Positions 27,967-34,854 of a stretch of 45,533 nt of DNA are shown here, piece by piece (position 1 is the stretch's first letter; every line of letters begins with the position of its first letter). Under the pieces are notes generated by a model, which saw only the letters and a list, made by a program, of their open reading frames with translations, was not told the DNA's origin and did no database searches. This DNA comes from Ralstonia sp. ASV6 (GTDB lineage: Bacteria; Pseudomonadota; Gammaproteobacteria; Burkholderiales; Burkholderiaceae), in NCBI RefSeq assembly GCF_016429285.1, contig NZ_JAELUI010000032.1, forward strand, positions 1 through 45,533. Direction: 5' to 3'. A program made the position numbers and the translations under genes.

Positions 27967-28725
27967 ATGGAATCCGCCACGCTGCTGCTGTTTGGCGCGG
28001 GCCTGCTCGCCGGCATGATGAATGCCTTGGCGGGCGGCGGCTCGTTCGTCACCCTGCCCGCGCTCATGTTTGCCGGCGTGCCGTCGGTTGCAGCCAATGC
28101 ATCGAGCACGGTTGCGCTGCTGCCCGGTGCGGCCACTTCTGCGTGGGCGTATCGGAGTGACTATCGCGGGTTCGAGCAGGTCTCGATGCGTGCCATGGTG
28201 GCGGTCAGCCTAGTTGGTGGCTTGGCGGGCGCGCTGCTGCTGATGAACACGTCCTCGCGGGCATTCGATTTCATCGTGCCGTGGCTGTTGCTGGTAGGCA
28301 CGCTGGCGTTCACGTTCGGCAAGCAGGCCGGGGCGTGGCTACGACAGCGCGTACAGATCAACCGGACGATGCTGCTGGTCGCCCAAGGCGGGCTGGCCAT
28401 CTACGGCGGTTACTTTGGCGGCGCGGTGGGGATCATGATGGTGGCGGTCTGGGCACTGTTCGGCCACGACGACATCAAAGCACTGAATGCCTCGCGCACG
28501 CTGCTGGTGGGTGCCACCAATCTGGTGGCCGTGCTCTGCTTCGCCCTGGCCAGAATGGTCTGGTGGCCCCAGACGCTGATCATGCTGGTGGCCGCTGCAC
28601 TGGGCGGCTATCTGGGGGCGCACGTCGGCAAGCGCCTGCCCGTGCCAGTCGTACGGGCGTTGATTTCGACCTTCGGCTTTTCGATGACGGCGTTGCTGTT
28701 CTGGCGCGCCTGGTCCCACGCTTGA
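27967..28725 (+). CDS. TauE/SafE-family sulfite/anion exporter-like permease
   Basis: A 252-residue membrane protein with about eight hydrophobic segments. The family repeats are clear: LLFGAGLLAGMMNALAGGGSFVTLPALMFAGVPSVAANASSTVALLPG in the first half and GGYFGGAVGIMMVAVWALFGHDDIKALNASRTLLVGATNLVAV in the second. Members export sulfite, sulfoacetate or other small anions; the substrate is not evident here. The ATG at 27967 has no strong ribosome-binding site, and a GTG at 27895 would add 24 polar residues. It is divergent from the LysR gene and followed 17 bp later by a small membrane protein gene. Confidence 0.9.
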   Translation: MESATLLLFGAGLLAGMMNALAGGGSFVTLPALMFAGVPSVAANASSTVALLPGAATSAWAYRSDYRGFEQVSMRAMVAVSLVGGLAGALLLMNTSSRAFDFIVPWLLLVGTLAFTFGKQAGAWLRQRVQINRTMLLVAQGGLAIYGGYFGGAVGIMMVAVWALFGHDDIKALNASRTLLVGATNLVAVLCFALARMVWWPQTLIMLVAAALGGYLGAHVGKRLPVPVVRALISTFGFSMTALLFWRAWSHA

Positions 28726-28742
28726 GCATGAGGAGAACCGCC

Positions 28743-29030
28743 ATGTCAGACATGCAGCCTCATCCGACCCACCGTACACGCGCACCGCGCGCGCATCGCG
28801 ATGCGATGCCGATGCACCTCCCGCGCCACGCCACGCACGCTGCTTGGCATACCCGACCCAACGAAGCAGCGCCTCCAGAGCCGGAAATGGCCGGCGCACA
28901 AACGGTGTTCTATATCGCGCGCGGTATCGCCGTCCTGCTCGCTGCGATTGCCGTCGGCCTGGGCTCGGCTTCCAGCAAAACGGAACGGCCGGTCGCATAC
29001 CCCACTTCGTCGCACGCGACAACGCGTTGA
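28743..29030 (+). CDS. Small membrane protein co-transcribed with TauE-like gene (95 aa)
   Basis: The ATG at 28743 follows GAGGAGAACCGCC, one of the best ribosome-binding sites in the region. The N-terminal half is His/Arg/Pro-rich and polar (MSDMQPHPTHRTRAPRAHR). One hydrophobic helix follows (VFYIARGIAVLLAAIAVGLG, about residues 55-75), then a short polar tail. I recognise no family. The 17-bp gap to the permease gene suggests one operon. The His-rich N-terminus could bind metal, but that is only inference. Confidence 0.65.
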   Translation: MSDMQPHPTHRTRAPRAHRDAMPMHLPRHATHAAWHTRPNEAAPPEPEMAGAQTVFYIARGIAVLLAAIAVGLGSASSKTERPVAYPTSSHATTR

Positions 29031-29065
29031 AGGCGCGTTATCATCCGCCCCCGCGGCGTGGACCG

Positions 29066-29105
29066 GGCAAAGAAAAAGCCCGCGGGCCGGGGGGCGAGCG
29101 GGCTT
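29066..29105 (-). terminator. Intrinsic terminator (3' end of the candidate small RNA)
   Basis: AAGCCCGC / GCGGGCTT form a perfect 8-bp stem with a 14-nt loop on the minus strand, followed by TTTTTCTTTG. The plus strand lacks a U-run after the stem, so the direction is minus. It could also end read-through from the membrane protein gene at 29315-30019. Confidence 0.85.
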
Positions 29106-29181
29106 AACATCTTCAGCCTTTGACGACGAAAGATGGTCGGGTGTGCTTTGTGAACGAGCAATGCGCCGGAATTCACAAAGC
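29069..29181 (-). ncRNA. Candidate small RNA (about 113 nt, three stem-loops)
   Basis: A free-standing transcription unit on the minus strand between two protein genes. A TATAAT -10 lies at 29188-29193 with a partial -35 (ATGGCA, 16-nt spacer). The predicted RNA starts near 29181 and folds at once into a perfect 9-bp stem (CTTTGTGAA / TTCACAAAG; 29172-29180 with 29146-29154). A 6-bp stem follows (29130-29135 with 29108-29113), then a terminator stem (29098-29105 with 29076-29083) with the U-run TTTTTCTTT. No start codon with a ribosome-binding site was seen inside. The family is not recognised; it is not 4.5S, 6S or tmRNA by visible motifs. Confidence 0.6.
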
Positions 29182-29187
29182 GAGGCC

Positions 29188-29215
29188 ATTATAAAAAGTA
29201 CACGTCCCCTGCCAT
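29188..29215 (-). promoter_or_regulatory. Sigma-70 promoter candidate for the small RNA
   Basis: The minus strand reads ATGGCA, 16 nt, TATAAT. The -10 is perfect and the -35 matches four of six positions. No protein start codon follows before the terminator, which supports an RNA gene. Confidence 0.55.
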
Positions 29216-29314
29216 ACCCCAACAACGAGGGGGGTCCGCGCCGTTTTCTTTAAGGACTGTTCACACTCCCGATAAGGGACGCGTCTCAGCCGACCACCTG
29301 ACCGACGGATGCTC

Positions 29315-30019
29315 TCAAGCGCGGGCGTTGGCTTCCGACATCACGCGGATGCTGCGCTCGATGCGGATCTGCACGATCAGCATCACCAGCATGATGAACG
29401 CCGAGAACAGTGCGGCAATCATGTACAGCGAGATATAGACGCCCGAGCGCTTGCCGCTGGCATCCAGCTTGGCTTCATCCTTCGCGTTGGAGATGCGCTC
29501 CTTCTCGGTGGCGTAGGCCATGTGGTAGTCCACAAACACCTTGTTGACGATCGCGTAGAACGCTTCGCTCGTCTTGGCTTGCTTGGCCACGTCGGCACGG
29601 CCCAGCACTTGGTCCAGATACGCCGTTTGCGAGGTCAGGAACGGCTCGCCCTGGTCGGGGTCTTCCAGCGCACCGACCACCAGTTCATGCACTTCCGCCT
29701 TGTCGAACTGGAACGATGCACCCAGCAACGCCTTGCCATGCTTGTTGATGACGTCAGCCAGTGCCGCTTCCAGCTTGGCCGCACCGGGATGCGGCTTGGC
29801 AGCGTCATCGCTCGCACCCTCTGCCGCTTCGTCGTCGAGCTTGAAGGCCGAGGCCTTGATGTCGATGGCTTCCGAGACAGGCGCCGGCTTGGCGTTGTAG
29901 TCGCTCACCGCGTTCACGCCCAGCAACACCACGCCCACCAGCACGACCGTTGCCAGCGCCAGCACCAGAATCCGCATCAGTTGCAGATAACCACTTTCGA
30001 CCTTATTGAGAACGCTCAT
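29315..30019 (-). CDS. Two-span hypothetical membrane protein (234 aa)
   Basis: It begins MSVLNKVESGYLQLMRILVLAL, with one transmembrane helix at about residues 14-38, a periplasmic or cytoplasmic middle domain of about 160 residues rich in Ala, Asp, Glu and Lys, and a second helix near residues 195-218 (YISLYMIAALFSAFIMLVMLIVQI), ending in a short basic tail (RIERSIRVMSEANARA). The middle domain is mostly helical (KLEAALADVINKHGKALLG, EAFYAIVNKVFVDYH). The topology (helix, domain, helix) suggests a periplasmic sensor-like loop, but no known domain is recognised. It is monocistronic with a moderate ribosome-binding site (GGCAGGGAA). Confidence 0.82.
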   Translation of the reverse strand: MSVLNKVESGYLQLMRILVLALATVVLVGVVLLGVNAVSDYNAKPAPVSEAIDIKASAFKLDDEAAEGASDDAAKPHPGAAKLEAALADVINKHGKALLGASFQFDKAEVHELVVGALEDPDQGEPFLTSQTAYLDQVLGRADVAKQAKTSEAFYAIVNKVFVDYHMAYATEKERISNAKDEAKLDASGKRSGVYISLYMIAALFSAFIMLVMLIVQIRIERSIRVMSEANARA

Positions 30020-30088
30020 TTCCCTGCCTTGTTGTTGAATTGGGGCCGGGATTATTTCAGAGCGCGCCTCCCGCTAGGTTAAGAGAGC

Positions 30089-30595
30089 TTAGTGTGCGAG
30101 CGCCGCATCCAAGGTTTCTGGCGTAAGCAGGCCGCTTGATGCGTGGCGCGTGCCATCGGCACGCAGGATGATCGTGCGCGGCATCTCGCCTTGCCAGCCG
30201 GGGTCCAGCGCGGCACGCATGCGCTCGGGCATGGCCTCGGCATTGGCGTATTGCGGCGTGCGCGCGAGGCCGATCTTGCTATCACGCGCCAGTGGCGCCA
30301 GCGCGCGGTTCATCATGTCGGCCTGTTCCGGGCCGTCCATCGCCACCATCACCACATCCACGTTCTGTTTGGCAGTGTGCCGCCATTGCGCGATACGGCC
30401 GATGTTCTCACGGCAATAACTGCAATCGAGCGACCAGATCTCGACGATGAGCGGGCGAGCGCGCGGCGTCTGCAACAGCGTCGGCACATCACGCGCATGC
30501 AGCGGCTGGAAGTGCAGCGCTTCGGCCGCCTGCGCGGTGATAGCGGCAGCAAAGAGTGCCACCCCCATCGCCAACGTCTTCAAGCGGATGCTCAT
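30089..30595 (-). CDS. Exported thioredoxin/TlpA-like protein
   Basis: A 168-residue periplasmic protein. The signal peptide is clear (MSIRLKTLAMGVALFAAA, cleavage after AQA). The mature part has a thioredoxin-like core with the redox pair C58-S-Y-C61 in VEIWSLDCSYC and later the cis-Pro-like strand GEMPRTIILRADG. The segment PLIVEIWSLDCSYCRENIGRIAQW is typical of TlpA-type disulfide reductases or metallochaperone maintenance proteins. Its ATG overlaps the stop of the BNR protein gene (ATGA), so it is the translationally coupled last gene of the DUF2946-TonB receptor operon. It could keep the CxCC motif of its neighbour reduced; this is inference. Confidence 0.88.
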   Translation of the reverse strand: MSIRLKTLAMGVALFAAAITAQAAEALHFQPLHARDVPTLLQTPRARPLIVEIWSLDCSYCRENIGRIAQWRHTAKQNVDVVMVAMDGPEQADMMNRALAPLARDSKIGLARTPQYANAEAMPERMRAALDPGWQGEMPRTIILRADGTRHASSGLLTPETLDAALAH

Positions 30596-31854
30596 AGCGC
30601 AGCCTCCAGCGTCGCGTTGGCGGGAACGGCGCTGGTTACGTCGATCAGCCGATAGCCTTCGGCCTGCGTGCGCCACGACAGATAGATGTGACCATCGCGC
30701 GCGAGCAGTTGCGGATGGTCGCTGCCGCCATCGGTGCTTGCCAGGCTGACCGGCGCTGTCCAATGTGCGCCGCCGTCGGTCGACTTGCGCAGCAGGATCT
30801 GCATGTGGTCGTCGGCAAACTGCTTCCAGACGAGCCACAGCACGCCATCGGTGGCGAGCAGCGTCGGGTGCGATGCCTGCGCACCCGCTTGCGCGGAACC
30901 CGCAAATGCCCAGGCACCGCCAATCGGCCGGCCGTCCGCCGAGAGACGGCTGTAGAACAGCGCCGGCTTGTCCTGCTGCACCGAGAACCACGCCATGTGC
31001 CGTACACCATCGGCTGTCACAGCCAACGCTGGACCATGGTGCGGGCACGCATCCACACGCCACTCGGAGAACGTCGCACGCGTGATGGCAAACGGCGTGT
31101 TGTCGACGGGCAGGGTCGCCAGCGCGTGATCGCGAATCTGCCCGGCAAACACGTTGCGCCACAGCGCCAGCATGTGGCCGTTGGCATCCGGCGCCAGCGC
31201 AATGCGGCAGCACTCGCAGGTCTGGTCGATGACCTTGCGCTCAGGCGCGAACGTTGCGCCCCGGTCGGTAGAGACGGTGTAGTACACCGCCGCACCGTCA
31301 TACGGCTGCTTTGCCGCCTGCGCGCGCAGCAAGTCGCGCTTGTCGATCCACGTGACGAAGATGCGGCCCGCGCCGTCCACCGCAATCGAGTCAAAGCGGT
31401 GTGTGATCGGCTGGCGATCGTGGTGAACGATGATGGGCGCGCTCCACGTCCTGCCGCCGTCCAGCGAGCGCGAGAAGCGCACGTAGCCCGTGTATGGCGC
31501 ATCGAGCGGGCGCGACCAGCTCACGTATAGCGCGCCATCTGGGCTGGCGATCACCTTCGGCCGGTTCTCGCCGTCGGTGTAGATCGGCTCAGGCTGCGGG
31601 TTGATGCGCTGCGGCTTGGAGAGCGTCTTGCCCAGGTCATCGGACGAAGCGACCACCACGTGCTGCCCCTCGGCCCAGGTCACCCACAGCTTGCCCGCTT
31701 TGTCGAACGCGGCCGTGGTGGCGAGTTGCGGCTTGGCAGCGGCCTTGCCGGCCATGCCACCGTGCTCGTGCCCTTCGTGTGCCGGGGCCAGGGTGCTTGC
31801 CAACGCCAGCAGAAGACCTGCCGCCCATCGGGACAGCTGAGAAATCGAGTGCAT
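30592..31854 (-). CDS. Secreted BNR/sialidase-fold protein with CxCC and His-rich N-terminus
   Basis: A 420-residue exported protein. The signal peptide starts MHSISQLSRWAAGLLLALAS and is cut before or near HEGHEHGG, so the mature N-terminus is His-rich. A six-bladed propeller is suggested by BNR Asp-box repeats (SLDGGRTWSAP, STDRGATFAPE, STDGGAHWTAP and a degenerate SDDLGKTLS). A conspicuous C213-E-C215-C216 motif lies mid-protein in IDQTCECCRIAL. True sialidase catalytic residues are not evident, so an enzyme call would be unsafe. The start at 31854 overlaps the receptor stop by one base (TAATG); an ATG at 31866 is an alternative. The context points to metal or ligand handling in the periplasm. 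Confidence 0.85.
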   Translation of the reverse strand: MHSISQLSRWAAGLLLALASTLAPAHEGHEHGGMAGKAAAKPQLATTAAFDKAGKLWVTWAEGQHVVVASSDDLGKTLSKPQRINPQPEPIYTDGENRPKVIASPDGALYVSWSRPLDAPYTGYVRFSRSLDGGRTWSAPIIVHHDRQPITHRFDSIAVDGAGRIFVTWIDKRDLLRAQAAKQPYDGAAVYYTVSTDRGATFAPERKVIDQTCECCRIALAPDANGHMLALWRNVFAGQIRDHALATLPVDNTPFAITRATFSEWRVDACPHHGPALAVTADGVRHMAWFSVQQDKPALFYSRLSADGRPIGGAWAFAGSAQAGAQASHPTLLATDGVLWLVWKQFADDHMQILLRKSTDGGAHWTAPVSLASTDGGSDHPQLLARDGHIYLSWRTQAEGYRLIDVTSAVPANATLEAAL

Positions 31855-34172
31855 TACAGACGCCATTTCAGTTGCCCATAGAACGTGCGCGACGGATACG
31901 GGTGGTACACGAAATACTTCCGATCGGTCAGGTTGTCGACGCCAAGCGCCAGCGTGAAGTGCTTGTCGATGCGATAGCTGGCTTTCAGATCCACCGTGAA
32001 GAAGCTGCTGGTGCCGCCATAGACGTTGGGCAGCACATCGGTGTTGTCGAGCGTGCCGTATTGCCGGCCCGAATAGCGTACACCCGCGCCCACCGTCCAG
32101 TCCGGCGTGGCATGCCAACTCGCGAATAGGTTGGCGCGTACGCGCGGCATACGCGGCCAGGTCTTGTCGACGTAGGTGGGGTTGGCGGCATCGGCCAGCG
32201 TTTTAGATTGCGTGAAGGCCACATTGGCTTCCACGTCGACACCGCGCACGCCCAAGTCATGCAGCACGTTCTGCCCCGAATAGGCCAGTTCGATACCACG
32301 CGTGCGCACGCGGTCGACGTTCTGCACGTTGGTCACGTTGGGCGTGACCAGGATGTTGGTCTGCGTGTAGATGCTGTCGCGCACGTCGCTCTGGAACAGG
32401 CTGGTGCGCAGCGTGCCGTAGGGCACGGCCTGCTCGACGGTGAAGTCGAAATCGTTGGCACGCTCGGGCTTGAGGTTCGGGTCGTTGTTGACGATGGTGT
32501 TGCCGCTGATCGTGCCCTGGAACAACTCCGCCACCGTCGGGAAGCGCACCGCACGGCCATACGACAGGCGCAGTAACGTGTCTTGCGTGGCCTGCCATTG
32601 CAACGCGGCCTTGGGGCTGAACGCGTCTTCGGTGCGGCTGGCATAGCCCAGCGTGGTGCCGCCATTGCCGAGCTGGCCGTTGTAGGCACGCCAGCTTTCA
32701 TAGCGCAGGCCGAGCGTTGCCAGCCAGCGCGGCGCAAAAGCCCACGCGTCCTGCAGGAAGACGGCCTGCGTCTGTGTATCACCCTGGTAGCTGGACTTGA
32801 GCGTTGAGAGTGCCTCGGTCGACCAGTTCGTCGCATTGAACGTCTGGTTGCGCAGGTGATACTGGTCGTAGTGGTAGCCGGTAGTGAAAGTGTGGCCGGA
32901 CACCGTGGGCGAGATGGCCTTCACGTCGAAGTTGGACCAGCCCGTGCCATCGCCGTAGAACACCGTGCCGGGGCCGTTGCCGGCAGCCGTGTTGGAAGCA
33001 CGCAGGATGTCGCGCGTGACGTTGTAGGCCGACGCGTTGGCGTCAATCTTCCAGCCACCCAGCTTGCCCTTGACCCCCAGGCCATAGAGCCAGTTTTCCT
33101 GGTCGCCGTTCTGCGGGGCGAAGCTGTTCTGGGCGATGGTGTACGGCGTACCGTTGATGAGCACGTTGCCACCCGTGACGACGTTGCCGGCCGCATCGCG
33201 CAGGAAGCTCAGAGCCTGATCGTTGTAATGGTTCTCCCAGTGGCCGAGCGTGAGTGAAGCCTCGAGACTGTCGCTGAAGACATAGCCCATGCGCAGCGTC
33301 TCTTGCAGTTGCTGCGTGCGCTCCAGCATCTGCGGCCCGAGAATCACGCGCGGCAGGCCATTGGGACCGAGGTCTTGCTTGGCGCCCGTCACAGGCACTG
33401 GCGTGCCCCCCGGGGTGAACCTGGAATTGGGCGTGGCGTACTGCATCGGCTGGCTGTCGTTCTCCAGCCGGTCGACCGACAGCGCGTACCAGAACTTGCC
33501 GATGCGATCGCCCAGCGATGCGCTCTCGTGGTTGCCGGTGACGTTGCGCGAGAACCCGTACGCATCGCTGAAGCGCTGGCTCATCACCTGCGTCTGCGCC
33601 GCGGCCTCGAAGGTCTCGGGCTTGCGCAACGTCATCGAGATGGTCGTGCCCATCGAGTTGCCTGGCAGCAACGCCGAGAACGGTCCATACAAAATATCGA
33701 CGCGCGCCAAATCATCCGGCCCGACCATTGACCAGCGCGGCGGATAGCTGTAGCTGGAGCCCAGCAAGTTCGAGAGCAGGATGCCGTCGGCATACAGCAG
33801 GCCGCGTGCGCTCTGGATCTCGTTGAAATCGCGGCCGGCAAAGATGGAGTTGCGATCACCAATGAAGCGGCGGCGCACCATCACATTGGGCTGGTACTTG
33901 ACGGCGTCTTCGGTGGTGACGACGTTGCGGTCGGCCAGTTGGTCAGCGGTGACGGTCTGCACCACGGCAGGCGTGTTACGGGCGAATGGCGCGGGTGCGG
34001 CGTTGGCGCGCACCACGGTGGGCGCGAGTTCCTGGGCGACGAGCGCGGGGGCCTGCGCAGTATCGTCGGCGGCAAAAGTGGACAGCGGTGCCGCTGCGCT
34101 CAAGGCGAGCGCAGCACGGCACATCAGCGAGCGCTTGGGGCGGGCAGCCGCAGCGCGCTTGTGGAATGACAT
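31854..34172 (-). CDS. TonB-dependent outer-membrane receptor (probable metal/metal-complex uptake)
   Basis: A 772-residue receptor. Signal peptide with cleavage near STFA-ADDT, TonB-box-like LAPTVVRA at about residues 49-56, a plug domain (VTTEDAVKYQPNVMVRRRFIGDRNSIFAGRDF, YGPFSALLPGNSMGTTI) and a 22-strand type barrel ending NLTDRKYFVYHPYPSRTFYGQLKWRL with the terminal aromatic signature. GGAG lies 8 nt before the ATG. The ligand is not readable directly. The DUF2946 gene upstream and the CxCC/His-rich and thioredoxin-like genes downstream favour copper over a siderophore; this is inference from gene neighbourhood. Confidence 0.93.
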   Translation of the reverse strand: MSFHKRAAAARPKRSLMCRAALALSAAAPLSTFAADDTAQAPALVAQELAPTVVRANAAPAPFARNTPAVVQTVTADQLADRNVVTTEDAVKYQPNVMVRRRFIGDRNSIFAGRDFNEIQSARGLLYADGILLSNLLGSSYSYPPRWSMVGPDDLARVDILYGPFSALLPGNSMGTTISMTLRKPETFEAAAQTQVMSQRFSDAYGFSRNVTGNHESASLGDRIGKFWYALSVDRLENDSQPMQYATPNSRFTPGGTPVPVTGAKQDLGPNGLPRVILGPQMLERTQQLQETLRMGYVFSDSLEASLTLGHWENHYNDQALSFLRDAAGNVVTGGNVLINGTPYTIAQNSFAPQNGDQENWLYGLGVKGKLGGWKIDANASAYNVTRDILRASNTAAGNGPGTVFYGDGTGWSNFDVKAISPTVSGHTFTTGYHYDQYHLRNQTFNATNWSTEALSTLKSSYQGDTQTQAVFLQDAWAFAPRWLATLGLRYESWRAYNGQLGNGGTTLGYASRTEDAFSPKAALQWQATQDTLLRLSYGRAVRFPTVAELFQGTISGNTIVNNDPNLKPERANDFDFTVEQAVPYGTLRTSLFQSDVRDSIYTQTNILVTPNVTNVQNVDRVRTRGIELAYSGQNVLHDLGVRGVDVEANVAFTQSKTLADAANPTYVDKTWPRMPRVRANLFASWHATPDWTVGAGVRYSGRQYGTLDNTDVLPNVYGGTSSFFTVDLKASYRIDKHFTLALGVDNLTDRKYFVYHPYPSRTFYGQLKWRL

Positions 34173-34267
34173 CGGGTGGTCTCCGGATTGCGATGGCGCC
34201 GGCCATGAACACGAACATGCGTGCGGCCAGACGCAAAGGCGCCGCGAGGCTCAACCCCGCAGGCGCA

Positions 34268-34678
34268 TCAGATCGACAACGACGGAGATGCAGGAGGCGC
34301 GCGCGACTCGGCCACGCGCAGCGCACTGCGCGCATACACGGGTGCCGGGCTGGCCGGCTGCCGCACGCGATAGATGAAATGGGCGGTAGGAACATCCAGC
34401 GCCGGCGGCGAGGCCAGCGCAAACCCGGCGGCAAACCCCGGGCAATACAAGCAGTGCGCCACGCTGTGGTGGGCAGCCGGATCACCGGACGGATCGTTGG
34501 AGCCATTGCCTTGCAGGTCAATGGACACCTGTACCGTGCTGCCATGCGGTGCCGTTGCGCTGCACAGGTCAATGGCGAGCGTGCCCGTGGCTGCCGCGCG
34601 TGCGGAAGCGAGCACCGGCGACAGTACATTCAGTACGATCGCAAGCCAGACGAGAGCGAGCCAGCGGCGATGGAGCAT
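34268..34678 (-). CDS. DUF2946 small protein, possible copper-responsive leader (CruR-like)
   Basis: A 136-residue protein from the ATG at 34678. It has a hydrophobic signal-like N-terminus (MLHRRWLALVWLAIVLNVL) and the DUF2946 centre H70-H71-x3-H75-C76-x2-C79 in HHSVAHCLYCPGFAAGF. In Bordetella, a DUF2946 ORF upstream of a TonB-receptor gene (CruR) controls the downstream genes in response to copper through its CxxC motif; I recall this from the literature. Here the gene is first in the operon, 95 bp ahead of the receptor. A longer GTG start at 34759 is unlikely. TATACT at 34703-34708 would give a very short leader, fitting a regulatory first ORF. Confidence 0.85.
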   Translation of the reverse strand: MLHRRWLALVWLAIVLNVLSPVLASARAAATGTLAIDLCSATAPHGSTVQVSIDLQGNGSNDPSGDPAAHHSVAHCLYCPGFAAGFALASPPALDVPTAHFIYRVRQPASPAPVYARSALRVAESRAPPASPSLSI

Positions 34679-34802
34679 GGGGTGGGACGGTGGAGTCCGG
34701 GGAGTATAGCGCTGCACATGGTTCCCCGTTTTGCCTGCGACGTACTGTCGCGCATGCACAAACTGTGTCGATCCGGTTGCAGTCCGTCCGGATTTATCCT
34801 TA

Positions 34803-34841
34803 ATTATGGTGTCAGCTATAATTTATACCGCGATCCATAAT
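34803..34841. promoter_or_regulatory. Promoter with nested dyad (operator candidate) for the AAA ATPase-GlxA operon
   Basis: TATAAT at 34817-34822 is the -10 of a plus-strand promoter; the -35 region is poor. The -10 lies inside the palindrome TATAATTTATA (34817-34827). Around it, ATTATGG (34803-34809) and CCATAAT (34835-34841) form a second inverted repeat with exactly the same centre (34822). Thirteen of nineteen symmetric pairs match. A repressor or activator dimer binding here would cover the -10. Confidence 0.6.
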
Positions 34842-34854
34842 CGAGCCTAAAGCC

